A DNA stretch of 64,000 nt from Nematostella vectensis (Eukaryota > Cnidaria > Anthozoa > Actiniaria > Edwardsiidae). Positions 23,341 to 41,581 of the stretch are shown one piece after another. The stretch covers positions 10,248,139-10,312,138 of the forward strand of contig NC_064039.1 of NCBI RefSeq assembly GCF_932526225.1. The letters run 5' to 3'. A program made the position numbers and the translations under genes. Each line of letters begins with the position of its first letter. Position 1 is the stretch's first letter. The notes under the pieces are model-generated. The model ran no database searches. It saw only the letters and a program-made list of their open reading frames with translations, and was not told the origin of the DNA.

Positions 23341-24625
23341 GCTTCACGCTTGCCATCTATTTGAAACGAAAAACGCTTTCACTTCCGAAATGTTTTTTGT
23401 AATACTGCTCCATTAATTATCGTCTGAAAATGCCGGCTAACACTAATTGCGACGATAAACAGGAACAATAAAAATCACTATTTTCGGCAGGCGACTAGGG
23501 GTCATTTATATTAGCGATGTTTGCATTGAACATCAATTTCGCAATGACTATGGCCAATCACAGCCGAGATACGTTTCCTGGTGAAATCACCTTTTAATGA
23601 ATAGCTGGGATTTTTGTGGTTATTCTTCCATATTTTGCTAAGATAATAAAAAAAGGGTAAAAGGTTTAACCTCCTGTTGTCGCAGGCACATCGCCAATAT
23701 ATCGGAGGTTCATTTTGTTCTTTATGAAACAATACAACCGACAATAAACGGTCCTAAAAACGTTCACCCTGCATTTAAGGAATAATTTGGGAACAAGGAG
23801 TCTGTTTTAAAAGCTTTAATCTCTAGAAGTATTGGATAGTACCCTAAAACTTATATAAAATAACTTTATCGCACTTTAGCGCATCGAAACTGTCAGGAAA
23901 TTGTTTTTTTTTTTCATAATAATTTAGGTGCGGCGTGGGCGAAGTAATAGTAGTAGAAGTAATAGTGCGCAGTGTTGACTTCTCAAAACAAAAATATATG
24001 AGATCAATGTCTGTTGTATCAAAACTTAAATCATGTAATGTCCATATCGGTGGTGGTGCCTCTGGGAACATGCATCTAATCCTAACGAAAGCACAAATCC
24101 AATGGAATGGAATCCAAGAAATGATTTCCGGAATAGCTGAGTAATCCTCTTAAACTTTTCCAAATGTAACCGATAAAAGAAAAGAAAATAAAGGTTTCGA
24201 ATATTTGGAACGAAAGCTAGAAAAGAGCAAATAAACGGAATAAACCCTACGATGGGCTGTTTTGTTTTTGATTTTTGTTCTTTATGAAAAGCGTATATAG
24301 GCACGACACGTGTGGGCTGAGAGAAAGCATGGGTGGACTAAAAGCAAAAACTTATATCTGAAAAAATCTCTTAAGCTCCAAGCTTTTCGAAGCAACACAA
24401 ACTCAATGGTGCAGTTAATCAAAAACAACGACAACAAGAAAAGATCATTCTCATCTTGATTTTTTTTAATCTTTTGTATGCACCCTTTCGTTTAAGGGGT
24501 TGTAACACCACGACTTCTGAGTGGGCCACGATTTTACCAAGCAATCCATCAGGAGCGGATGACAAACCTGGAGATTCTCACGTGAATGTTAACGGTTCCC
24601 TTTGTTATCCGTTTAAAATATTGAA

Positions 24626-24780
24626 AAGCTGTGAATCAACACAAGGTTGAACAAGTATGTTGAACGCCTCTGTGAAATAGAGTAGTTGCGCTGACGTTCC
24701 GACAAAGGCCTAACGCTTGAAACGTCAGCGCAGCAGAGGCGTTCAACATACTTTTTCGAACTTGCGTTGATTCATAGCTT
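24626..24780. mobile_element. Long palindromic hairpin element
   Basis: Arms of about 45 bp: the left arm includes AAGTATGTTGAACGCCTCTG at 24652-24671 and the right arm its exact reverse complement at 24734-24753. Outer parts (GAATCAAC with ACAAG) also pair. A second inner stem GCGCTGACGTT / AAACGTCAGCGC encloses AAAGGCCTAACGC. Hairpins of the form ACGTT-GGCC-AACGT occur dispersed in animal genomes next to retroelement ends; that link is inference. Confidence 0.6.
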
Positions 24781-25498
24781 GTCTACACCACGCCTACGCA
24801 CACCATCTAGATTTTATACAGCTTGCCTGTAGTCTTTCTCAATATTTTTTCATAAAATATTGAAAGGATGACAATTTTTACCACTCAGAACACAGGCTTG
24901 ACAACCTGAGATTGACTGGAGACTGACTGAATGGTTGGTAAGCCTGTGCTCAGAATGGCTCAAAGGAAATAAAAAACTACATGCGCAAACAAGAAGCGCA
25001 ACAAATAATGTAGACACTCTGATTGTTGGAGAAAAAATGGGAAGGAGGATGGGGAACACATTTCACTAAACTGAAATACTCAAATGATATTCCGTGTGCT
25101 TCATAAAGCTACTCAACAACGTTTTTTTACCTACAAACATTTTGAAACATTTACTTCCTTTTTCAACTGTCACCTTCAAAATGAGCATTCCAAGACAGAA
25201 TCCATACATCATCCACCCCCAGAAGTTCTACCCGGTAAATTTGCTTATACATTATTCCCTCAACAATTGGTACCAAAAGACCCCCTGCCCTGGGATTTTT
25301 TTCAATCCCCCCATGGGGGAGGTATGGATTTTTCCTGGAATCCAAAACACTTGAGCCACCCCTTCCTTTAGGCAATATTCCTTTAAACTGGAAACCATTC
25401 ATATCTAACAGGCTAAATGAACTAAGTAACATATAACACAACGGAATACTCACTATCACCACCATCCATTCTGCCTATCTCAGGTGGCATGCGTAGGC

Positions 25499-27621
25499 TC
25501 AGAGGTAAGTTGAGTGAACCCTTGACACACTTGCATGTGTATATGGAGATTTGCATTCAACACAGGTCATCTGGCCTGCTGTTCTTCCTGTGAGGCATCC
25601 TCTACAGATCAGATGCTTGCATGGAAGCTGGAATGCTGGTTGCTTTTCAAGTGACCTGCTGCAAGATTTACATATTGTACTCCTTAGTTTTTCCCCTGGG
25701 GTTTGCCTCATGGTTTTACAATTGCTGGGTGAAGTTTTGGCACCACCTGTGAGACAAAAAAAGAGAATTAATGAAAAATAAAAAAATGACACAAAATTTA
25801 ACATGATGCTGTGCCATCTTAGACACCAAAGTTATTTAAAACATTTGTACATTAAATATCATTGTTATGAGTTCTGAAAGCCTATTAGTCCAGTTTCAAA
25901 TTCTACTATGCCCACTGAACAGCCTAGGTTGTATAAATACAGATTCCATGCATATATCAGCAAGAATCCCTTTGGGCTTAGAACGAAGCAATGTGAAATT
26001 TGAAACTGGACAATGGTCTCCTGAAAATGCCTTATAACTAAATGTACATCTAAAATAGCCAACAAATCAATTATGATGGTAAATATAATGCTAATGCTGC
26101 TTATAATGATAATTCTAGCAGGCCTTGGTGAATTAAAAGTAGAATACCTCTCAAGCTGTTTGTTGTGCTTAAGTCATCTCCACCTGATTTACATATGCCT
26201 TTGAGAAAACTGTTTCCTGATAATGTCTGTTTCAGAGCAGAATCCAGGCTTGTCGATAAATGCTCTTCATGTGAGAGGACTAGAAAATTAGATTACAAGT
26301 GACAAGTTACAATCTACACTTGATGGCAAGTTTCAATAAAACTACTAAAAACATTACCTTTATGGAGGTCATTTTTCTCAGAACCACATATTTTTACTGA
26401 GGCTTCAGGAATTTTAATTATTCTTCTTTGCGTACAGTTGGTTACTAAAGTGGATGAGCTTGATGATGGGAGGATTGCAGTTTTTTCAATAGCAACTTTC
26501 CCCACCGTTCTTCCTCTAGAAGTCATATCAATCCCACTTGTTAGTATGTACTTATCAATTCTTGCTTTAAGAGCTGCATTAGGAACAGGTTTGTAGCTAT
26601 CATTTAAGAGTACCCCTGTGAAGGGATCACTTGGCAAGCGACCCCATTGGCGCTCTGCCTCTATGTGTTTATCCAAGGTGCTGCTGTCAACATTTTCACC
26701 TGACGGCAGTAAAATTGGTACTGTCATCAAAATACATGTTATAGGATCTAGAAACTCTGCTGGTATACCACACTCTAACTCATTTTTGCTAACCATGGTG
26801 TTCTTCAAATCTTCCACTAAACTACAAGTACTTTGTTGCTGACTTTGTTCCTGAGCTTTGTTTTGTATATCTATAACTTGTTGGACAATAGTTGGGCTGC
26901 AAGAAGCAGAAACTTGGCCAAAAATATCTACTTTTCCAATGGCTGGTACTGAAGATCTCACAACTCTCCAGACACGCACAACAACATGTGTTACATAATA
27001 CAGAGAGTGTGTATGAAGAAAATCACGCTCAGAAGTTTCCCCTCCATCCATAGAAGTTGTGCCTTTGATGGGGGCACGCTCCTGGAATCGCCTGTTCCTC
27101 ATAATTAGTGCACGGCCTTCTGTGTCATATGACCGACATACTTGCGTAAAAAGGTGGTGATGATTAGATTTAAATGAGCTTGGAGTTATCATGGTGGAAT
27201 AATTATGCCACGCGTCTGATAAGCTAACACTGTTATCAGATTTAAAGTTCAATTCTTTGCCATCACTGCTTTTTCTTCCAGTGTCTGGCTGAGTGACTAC
27301 AGAGTCATTCTGCTTTGTATTTCTACTCTTTCTCTTTTGGCTTGGTTGATTCACTGGGACAATCCCGGCAACAAACACATCGATTCCACAAGATATTTGT
27401 GAGCCGACTTTTGGTTTGATTAGAACTGATTCAATGTTAACCGGAAACGGTAGTTGGAACAACAAATCAACCGGCGGTTTGACAAAGTGCGCAGCAAGAA
27501 AACCTTGACTTCGTTCTCGCCAGTTCTCAGAAATTAAGTTATTTGGCGAATAGCCATCGCAGCATACAGAGCTGCATTGCAATCTGGGGCTGAACAAGCT
27601 TTCGGTAAGGTTTATAATCAT
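25499..27621 (-). CDS. UBOX5: UBOX5 / RNF37, U-box plus RING E3 ubiquitin ligase
   Basis: Three exons: 27621-26358, 26279-26148, 25746-25499; together 547 residues (human 541), with all phases matching. A nuclear E3 ubiquitin-protein ligase in vertebrates. Seen: an N-terminal region with ENW/DGYSPNNLISE and HFVKPPVD as in the family; a U-box around residues 290-365 (FLDPITCILMTVPILLPSG, WGRLPSDPFTGV, ALKARIDKYI); in exon 2 LSHEEHLSTSLDSAL, close to human LSHEQKLSQSLEIAL; and a C-terminal RING (CKSCSRSLE, LPCKHLICRGC, MTCVEC) ending SRVHSTYL. Start: the frame is open to ATG at 27699, but the Met at 27621 (MIINL) aligns with the human start MVINL. It lies head to head with the FBXO22-like gene. 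Confidence 0.95.
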
Positions 27622-27957
27622 TTTGATTCCATAAACCATGAGGGCATGCTCAATAAAAAGTTCGCGCTTACTTGGCCGACATATTGAAAACATTCCCAAA
27701 GCCCTTTGCGAGCGTTAAAATTCTAGTGCAATATCTCGGTCAGCCTGTGGTGCGCATACAAACATGTAAGTACGCTGAGGAATACAAATATCATTTTACA
27801 GAGGCACTATATGTTAGTAGGAAAAATGTAAAATAAAAATCGTTGTAAAGGGGTAAAGCTGAAAGTTTTGTGGTCTCTCCTAGTACCCAGGTCCGGTCTT
27901 CCTGTGGAGGTTCACTTACTAGACTGACGGGTCCCCTGTGTACCTTTGTTTTTCAAA
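27622..27957. promoter_or_regulatory. Probable bidirectional promoter, UBOX5/FBXO22
   Basis: About 335 bp separate the two start codons (27621 on -, 27958 on +), less if the upstream UBOX5 Met at 27699 is used. The space must hold both 5' UTRs and start sites. No TATA box is evident. Confidence 0.6.
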
Positions 27958-29094
27958 ATGGCGACCAAACTGAACAACAAAATAAATGCTGGGTACTGCC
28001 TGTCAGAAATGGCCGATATTGTAGAGATTATCCTTACTCGTGTGCCTGGAAGATCTCTATCTAATGCTGCTCAAGTTTGCCGTCTTTGGAACAAAACAGT
28101 TCGCCAACTTCGTCGTAAAAGGAAGAAATGCTACATTACTGTTCTACCCCTTACATTGTTGAAAAAGTCTCTAGATCAAATTGTGGACTTCTTACAAAAT
28201 GTGGTCTTGACTGAAGCTCAGGCTTTGTTGCTAATGTCCTGCGGTCAAACTTCATGTTTTGAATCTTTGAAGAAGGTACTAACGGGGATAAAACAAAGTG
28301 TTCCTCCAAAGTGTGCCATAACAGGGGGGACATTTAACTTTGTGCTTGGAACGAAACATTTACCCTGCGACCCTGGAATAGGGTCCAACTTTAGGGATGA
28401 GTTGTTTGGAAACAACCCTATGCAACCGCAAACAACTTCAAGGATCAGTAGTAACTTAGGAATGATACTTATTCCACGCACACCCGACGTACAAGTATCC
28501 GATTTTTATGTCCCATTACGCAACAAATACAAAGGTATTGGAGGCCTTGGAAGTTTTTTACCAGACATGGATTTACCAGTGAGGCTTGTATTGGTATTTA
28601 TTCATCCATTGTCACTCGGAAAACTAACTAAATTTGCTGTCACATGCAAATCAAAGTATGGAAATGAGGTTGTTTTAGCTGGGTGTTACAGCCAAGACTT
28701 TGTATTCTTTAAGAACATGGCCACTCATCATGAGATAGCAGGTCTAGTAGTGTCAGGTAATATTAAGGCTGCAACAGTTGTTATTCCATATGGGAGAGAT
28801 AATGAGGACTTTATCGGAAATGTTATCACAGCAAGTGAAAGGATTCTAGGCACTAACTTTGCATTAGCCAACACTTTTGCTTTGATGTTTTTCCCAAACT
28901 TGACATTTATGCAGGAAGTAAGCTTATTAACTATCATTCGAGATAAGTTTCCCAATGTGCCATTTCTCTGCAGCCAAGGTCCAGCAGCATATGGTTGTGA
29001 TACGGTTAAATTAGAAGCAGAGGGTAGAGTGGCTGGAGGGCGGGACTATCTTCAAAGGGACGCTGGGGTTATTGTCTTTATGTCTATATTATGA
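27958..29094 (+). CDS. FBXO22: FBXO22-like F-box/FIST-C protein
   Basis: Single exon, 378 residues. In vertebrates FBXO22 is the substrate receptor of an SCF ubiquitin ligase. The N-terminus holds an F-box (EMADIVEIILTRVPGRSL, AAQVCRLWNKTVRQLRR), matching the human order VERVLTFLP...VCRLW. The C-terminal half fits the FIST-C domain: VRLVLVFIHP, EVVLAGCY, IAGLVVSGNIKAATVV, FALMFFPN, RDKFPNVPFLCSQG and YGCDTV align with the human protein. Start chosen at the Met in CAAAATGGCG (strong Kozak) rather than the in-frame Met at 27946. An intronless form might suggest a retrocopy, but the frame is intact and the neighbour arrangement argues for a normal gene. Confidence 0.87.
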   Translation: MATKLNNKINAGYCLSEMADIVEIILTRVPGRSLSNAAQVCRLWNKTVRQLRRKRKKCYITVLPLTLLKKSLDQIVDFLQNVVLTEAQALLLMSCGQTSCFESLKKVLTGIKQSVPPKCAITGGTFNFVLGTKHLPCDPGIGSNFRDELFGNNPMQPQTTSRISSNLGMILIPRTPDVQVSDFYVPLRNKYKGIGGLGSFLPDMDLPVRLVLVFIHPLSLGKLTKFAVTCKSKYGNEVVLAGCYSQDFVFFKNMATHHEIAGLVVSGNIKAATVVIPYGRDNEDFIGNVITASERILGTNFALANTFALMFFPNLTFMQEVSLLTIIRDKFPNVPFLCSQGPAAYGCDTVKLEAEGRVAGGRDYLQRDAGVIVFMSIL

Positions 29095-29943
29095 TGTGTT
29101 GAATAACAACAGTTTTGAGGGAATGTGGTTGATCATCAAATAATAACCAACTGTTTTAGACTTTCACCACAATATTGACAAATCATTAAAACCTTGTTAA
29201 AGAGTGAAGCTCATATAAAGACATAGATGGGACTACAATCAGGGACAAATTACTTAGGGACACAATGGTTTTGTGCACGTAGAACATGGGTGCGTGAATC
29301 ATAATATAGGAACCTACTCTGTTCCTGTCGATAACCCCCCCATTCAATGCTGTTGGGAAATCAACTTTCTCTACAATTCAATGTATATTTCCACATGCAA
29401 CATTGAGCATGGGTGGGGGGGGGGGGGAGGGGAGAAATATGATATTTTTATGTAGAACAAAATTTTTGCCCCATTGTTTTAGTCCCGGATTGTAGATGGT
29501 ACATACCATGTTTATCCATAATATAGAAAAAAATGTGAAACAAAGCACACCAAAAATTGCTACCCTAAAAATACCTTGAAGCATTAAAAAATACTATTTC
29601 TGAGAGAAAAGCCTATTTTTTCTCGGATACCCCCTAAAAAATACCTGAGGCCCAATTTTGACCCCTAAAAATATGACGAGCATCCCTATCAGTTCAACAT
29701 GGGAAGACCCTCCACCCCCGGAGGGCAGTTCTATGTATGTAAATAACCTTATGCAAGTGCTATTCTAGCTGGTTTTACTATTTGGGCCATTATTTTATTA
29801 TTTTTTAGAACTTCTTATTTTTCTGTTTGAAAAAAATCCACATGAATTACCTTACAATGGCATCCAGCCTTCTAGAGATTTAGGGGGCTCATCCTTTTTG
29901 TCAGATTTTGGGTTAGACAAAATAAAAAAAGTTGACATTTATA
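29095..29943. other. 3' flank of FBXO22-like gene with repeat
   Basis: Contains the 3' UTR, a G-rich run at 29413-29430 (CATGGGTGGGGGGG) and the dispersed repeat described at 29590-29725. No exon recognised. Confidence 0.5.
29590..29725 (+). repeat. Dispersed repeat, copy 1
   Basis: CCTATTTTTTCTCGGATACC, CCTGAGGCCCAATTTTGACC, CCCTATCAG, TCAACATGGGAAGA occur here in the same order and orientation as at 45070-45215 (CEP83 intron). About 75-85% alike by eye. Non-coding; family unknown. Confidence 0.8.
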
Positions 29944-30440
29944 GTTTCAATCAATCAATGGTTTATTCCTCCCTTTTGCAGCCAAGGGCTGAATTACAGG
30001 GCCGTCAACTGGACACAAATAATAATTAATACATTTAAATGACACAAAGTCGTTCATGTGGTTTGTCCTAGCAACAGTTGGGTGAATTGACTGGTGACGG
30101 GAGCATAGCACACGACCGTAGGATATGACCGCTGGGGTTTGAATAATCCCCACAAGTAAACTGTCTTCCCTACATGACTTAACAAATCTGCGGCATGCGG
30201 AATCCCTTCGAACATGCAAGGGTTCCATATTGGCGGCATTTAGCGCCTCGTCATACTGTAGGCTAGGATAAATAACCCGCAAGGCTTTCTTTTGTACCCA
30301 TTCCAGCATATCACTGGGTACTGGGGCAGTGCAGCCCAGGCCGGGGAAGCGTACTCGATACTCGATCTAACTATTGAGCAGTAAACGCTCACAAGATCCT
30401 GGGTTGAAAGAGCACGTTTGTCATTAAAGTTTATTTCTTT
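29944..30440 (-). mobile_element. Decayed 3' end of a non-LTR retrotransposon (LINE)
   Basis: On - the translation reads YCSIVRSSIEYASPAW, then after a frameshift near 30310 MLEWVQKKALRVIYPSLQYD and on to LHVRRDSACRRF. This is the typical region downstream of the reverse transcriptase fingers/thumb of CR1/L2/Jockey-like LINEs (ERVQKRALRII, HERR). The element ends in repeated ATTG (CCATTGATTGATTG), the microsatellite tail known for CR1-like elements. 5'-truncated and broken, hence dead. Confidence 0.85.
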
Positions 30441-30795
30441 GATACAAGACTTAAAATACAGAACATGGGTTCAGACAATCAAGACCCTATTATTGCATGT
30501 ATGTCCCAAAAAAATCTCAGTTGTTTTCGTAATTACACTGTTCTTTATATTTGTTATGTACAATATATTATTAAACTTTCATATAATTGATAATTTTGCT
30601 ATTTCCATGTTGTTTGGAATGTATGATTGGAAAAACTTTTTTGCATATGGCCTGGCTCAACAAGGAATTTCTCAACATTTCGTTTTAGATTTACTGCAAT
30701 TTCTTAAGTATTGCGTTATACGTATCCGGAATTTGGGATATAAAAGTTTGATTATCGTAGTTTTTAAAAATAGTCATACTATTTTTCTAACCTAA

Positions 30796-31546
30796 TAGAA
30801 AACCACAATATTTTGTTGTCGAAGTATGGACGTTATGTAGTTATCATAAACTGCTGCGTAACATTTGTACGCTGCAAATGTGTTTTGCCTTTTTGCCTAG
30901 TTTTGCCCTACCGCGCATGTTTTTGCCCTTTTATGCCCTATCGCGCACTATTTTTTGCCTTTTTTTCTTTTACCTTTCGCGCACCTTTCTAGAATCCTGC
31001 TATAAAAAAATCATAATTCAATCCAGCTTCGGAAAATTCAGATTATGGGAGCTGTATCATTTTACAATTTAGCCTTCTAACATTATTTTCGTTATAGAAT
31101 GTATATTTCTCCATGCTTTTAAGTTTGCAATATTCAAACTCGAACGGGGCGAATTCTTGTCTTGCATAAAATGAGAAGCAAGAACTGAAAGTAGACAAAT
31201 ACCCGAGGAATTTCAAATTATATCAACAGGCTGCCAGCAGCCATTCCTTTTTCTGAAATTACGTCTAGAAAAGTATATTATTCGCACTTGTTTTAGATTT
31301 CGCTAATACTCGTAACAGCTGGTTGATATTGTCTAGGGGTGAAAAATACAGAAAAAAACACTTCATACTGCATAAAAAGCACAATGAAAATGCAGAGAGA
31401 GCGCGATGGCAAAATAAGGCAAAAAGGCGCGATGGGCAAAAAAGGCAAGAAGCAAAAGGGCAAAAAAGGCGCGCAAAAAAAGGCAAAATAAAAGCACGAC
31501 GTAATTCGACGTTTTGTGTTTTCTATTGTCGAAAAAAAATTTAACG
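30796..31546. mobile_element. Inverted-repeat element with TTTTGCC subterminal repeats
   Basis: The left part (30796-30990) reads AATAGAAAACCACAA, TTGTCGAA and then many TTTTGCC words mixed with CGCGCA. The right part (31385-31546) is the reverse complement in the same order (GGCAAAA words with GCGCG, then TTCGAC and GTGTTTTCTATT). It looks like a non-autonomous DNA transposon with subterminal repeats. The 400-bp centre has no coding sense that I can see. Confidence 0.5.
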
Positions 31547-31989
31547 CTGCTTATCGCTCCCGTTTGTTCACATTTCTTTTCCTCTTTCTATAAAAAGGAC
31601 AGCATCTTAAAGAGAATTTCAAGTGCATTCCATTTATGACATTGATCAAACTACAAAACAAAAAGTTTCTTTTTAATTAGCAAAAAGATGGAGCAATGTT
31701 CATAAAAAATGGGCTTTAAAACGGTTTTTATTTTGATATATTTTTTAATGTTTTTGAATTTTTTTTACTATCTCTAACTTTGGATTCGAGATGCACATTA
31801 GACAAACGTTATCCAAATAAAATAAAAAGTGTGTAGCTTTCTCGAGATCAAAGTTATAATCATAAACCTAGCGTTAGAATTTGTTACGCTCTGATGCGCA
31901 ACACCGTGCGCAAGGCCTTATAACTGCAAAGAGACTACACAAATTCATAATACTCTGCATCAAATATGCCTAATAATTTAATCCCTTGG

Positions 31990-38499
<6,510 letters not shown>

Positions 38500-38513
38500 C
38501 TTGGAAGATTGTA

Positions 38514-38523
38514 GTCACGTGAC
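38514..38523. promoter_or_regulatory. Palindromic E-box GTCACGTGAC
   Basis: Perfect 10-bp palindrome 15 bases upstream of the KIAA0930 start codon, matching the known USF/MITF-TFEB (CLEAR) binding consensus. Position in the 5' UTR or core promoter is inferred. Confidence 0.45.
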
Positions 38524-38966
38524 TTCACAAACGGACGAAAGGACTGGTGCCGAGTACCTTCGCGTTTCCAGTTCCAAACCACAGGCTTACCATCCTGAGG
38601 TTGCGTGGGTATGATCGCCGATCGGCTTTATATTACAGAAACATCTAATTTTGCCTCCATTTCATAACACTTTACAACAAACACCGTTCAGGAGAACTCC
38701 TGTTTATTTTGGATATGTAGCCAGCGCCCAGCTAGCAGTAATCACTGCTGAATGACGTAGAGTTAACAAAGTTCGGGCTAGACTGGCGCAGAAGATGGAG
38801 ACGGTGAAACACTTATCCTACCCAGAAGCCTTCATTGGGATATCTGAAAAGAAGGAAAAAACAAAAAGCTGAGAGGATTACATGAGCAAAGCAAATTTAT
38901 TATAATTATATAAATGCAATTATTATTATTATTTTTCAGTGTACAATAATATCTGTTAAACAACTT

Positions 38967-39760
38967 ATGATTAGTATTGATGGAACAAGAGTGCAATAGA
39001 CTCTCGGTATATAAAGTACTAAAGAATCGATTCAATTAGAGTACAATAGACTCTTGATAGTATTACACGAAGTACATATGCAGTCAGTCTAAATCATTGG
39101 TGTTAAACTCACTAATACTATTATAGTGATTATAATATCTGAGAAAAAAAACGCATTATGATTGATATTGATGGAACAAGAGTTCAATAGACTCTCGATA
39201 GAGTACCATAGTCTCGAATCAATTAGTAGAGTACAACAAACTCATCACAGTATTACACGATGTACAAATGCAGTCAGTGTAAATCATATTTAAAAAACAA
39301 CTTCCTATGATTAACATTGATGGAACAAGAGTGCAATATACTCTCGTTATATAGAGTACCATTCAAATCAATTAGAGTGCAATCGACTCATAACATTATT
39401 ACACGATGTACAAATGTAGTCAGTATAAATCATATCTGAAAAAAAAACGTATTATGATTGACATTGATGGAACACGAGTGCAATAGACTCTCTTTATATA
39501 GAGTACCATAGTCTCAAATCAATTAGAGTACAATCGACTCATAACATTATTACACGATGTACAAATGCAGTCAGTGTAAATTATTGGTGTTAAAAATCAC
39601 TAATACTATAGTGATTATAATATATGAAAAACAACGTATTATAATTGATATTCATTGAACAAGAGTGCAATTAGACTTTTATAGAGTACCGTAGTCTCAT
39701 AACAGTATTACACAATGTGCATATGCAGTCCTGCAGTCAGTGTAAATCACTGGTGTTAAT
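38967..39760. repeat. Complex tandem repeat, five units
   Basis: Units begin near 38967, 39158, 39307, 39454 and 39641 with ATGATTGATATTGATGGAAC, and contain AGAGTGCAATAGACTCTC, GAGTAC, TATTACACGATGTACA and GCAGTCAGTGTAAATCA. Spacing is 191, 149, 147 and 187 bp. The long units contain an extra block of about 40 bp (GGTGTTAAA, CACTAATACTATAGTGATTA) that is itself partly palindromic. Non-coding. Confidence 0.85.
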
Positions 39761-40192
39761 CTATTCAAATGCTATAGCGATAAGGGTTTGTATTCTTTAC
39801 ACTCGCCTTGGACGCTAGAGCAAAAAGCTTGACATAAAAATACGAGCTTCTCTTAAGAGAGAAATTCTGATCGCGGCGAGGCGGAAACTGTTATTCTTTC
39901 TACCAAACAAAGAGTTCTTAGCTCTTGCCTCGAACCAGAATCCTGTCATTATAGTTTAATAATCTTTAGTCTTTATGTGCGCTGTCCCAATGAACGTTTA
40001 GCAAAGAACGCGTAGTCATTTTATTTGTTTTTGGAATTCAGTTCGAAACGTCGCACTCTGACGAAGAATATCTCTTTTTTTACGAGAAATAGAGGTAAGA
40101 ACCCTAAAAGAACACATCTGTGCAATTAAATGTTTCGTCTTTCAAAATTTAGACAAATTACGCGGAGATTTGTGGATTACGCGGAAAAAGCT

Positions 40193-40224
40193 AAATTACG
40201 CGCTTCCGCACAAGCGCGTAATTT
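40193..40224. repeat. Perfect 13-bp-stem hairpin
   Basis: AAATTACGCGCTT, loop CCGCAC, AAGCGCGTAATTT. Preceded by two further words TTACGCGGA at 40157 and 40177. Probably part of a small dispersed element. A terminator role is not expected in an animal genome. Confidence 0.7.
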
Positions 40225-41269
40225 CAGAAGCCCTGTTAATGGCCAATGAAGCAGCACTGATTTTTCTCCAAGTAGAACTGTTTTTTTTTTTTCAAAGTCA
40301 TACCAGTTTTAGTGAAAAACATACGTTAACATCTATATAGGCAGCACAAGCATCGTCAGAAACGCCTGAGTACACTAGTTTTTAGGGAACAGCATTTGTG
40401 TTTTACAATTTATTTGAAGAACGTTGTTTTGTCAAAATGACAATTCTGAAATAGTATCTTCATCTAAAATCGATAGAATCTGCACTAGTAATAACATAAC
40501 CCAAACAGACGGTTTCTTGAGCTGGATCCCAATGGGATTTAAACTCAATGAAAAACAAAACCAGATTTCAATAAATCTGCATGCGTGATTAAATTGAAGC
40601 CTCAATAGCATTCTTGCCTGCGCCCAACCCATCATCTAAAATAAACTGCAATAGGAATGCCTTGGGAGCGCCAATGTGTAACTAAGTAATTTAGTAAACA
40701 TAAATGGTTTTGATGACAAGCCAAAAGGCAAAACTGAAAATATTGAGGGCCATGGCCCAAATCTCACGAGAAACACAGGAACTTTCTATAATCTGAAAAA
40801 TTTTTCACATGGTGATGTGCAGACGAAATTAGACAAAAAGATATCTTGGTTAATAAGATGATATAGTCCTACAATCTACTATCACACATTTTATCTTCTG
40901 CTTGTTAATACTTTGTTAACAAGTCTAAGATCTATAATAAGGCGTTTCTTACCGCTGGTTTGACTGAAACTGATAAAGGATTGATGATTTCTGGTTTATA
41001 ACTAAATTCTTATACTCAATGATTAGAAATAAGTTATTTGATAGCTTCGTTAACAAAGGATGTGTGTTTAAACGCTGAGGTGTTGTTTTTATCAACAAAA
41101 GGACCGAGTACTTAAGACAAGGAATTTTATATCCAACGACAACGGAGTCAAGGATAAAGCTTAATGCACCTATATATTTTTTTTAAAAAAATCTATAAAT
41201 TGACTAATACCTACGACAATAGAACAATGGTTATGAAAAAACATTCAGAAACACAACACCAAAACTTTC

Positions 41270-41494
41270 GGAATAAGGGACAAAAATCCATTATTAGGTA
41301 AACTAGAATCGACTACACCTTGATCTTTGTCGCTGCCATACTGCCATACAGTCAGCTTGACTTCGGTGTTGGAGCACTCAGCCCTCCCAGTGGCCAACTT
41401 TCCCAAAGATTTTTAGAAGTTAGTCGGCTTCTTGACGGCCTCCTTGCACTGAAAGCTGCTCCGAGATAAGGTCCGCGACGTTGTCCTTCTCCAT
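41270..41494 (-). pseudogene. Unrecognised broken coding fragment behind a TATA box
   Basis: ATG at 41494 opens MEKDNVADLISEQLSVQGG and stops after 24 codons. In another frame the sequence runs FQCKEAVKKPTNF, TAA, then GKLATGRAECSNTEVKLTVW and QYGSDKDQGV. Together this suggests a decayed or frameshifted small protein. I do not recognise the family, and multi-exon structure or chance remain possible. Confidence 0.3.
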
Positions 41495-41574
41495 ACTCGA
41501 CACGAAATTAGCAAAAGTCAATATGGCTTAAAACAGAGGAGCTGGCTAGAGTGAGACTAGCACGCTGTCTCCCC

Positions 41575-41581
41575 TTATATA
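41575..41581 (-). promoter_or_regulatory. TATA box
   Basis: TATATAAGGGGAG on - lies 81 bp upstream of the ATG at 41494. This is a canonical TATA motif and, with the ATG fragment behind it, the best core-promoter candidate in the region 38500-42966. Confidence 0.35.

Larger units (their letters stand above)
22956..25498. other. No recognised gene
   Basis: Apart from the GC-rich block and the hairpin element described separately, only short frames without resemblance to known families occur. At 25280-25345 is a copy-like stretch with CCCCCATGGGGGAGGTATGG and TTTTCCTGGAA, resembling the dispersed repeats at 53440 and 58665. Confidence 0.35.

Noticed and set aside
24670-24740. Hammerhead ribozyme inside the hairpin
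   Set aside because: Contains GAAACGTC but no CTGANGA core, so the catalytic consensus is not met.
30418-30795. + strand ORF of 125 codons, hydrophobic
   Set aside because: Highly AT-rich with no domain, and it starts inside LINE remnants; typical chance frame.
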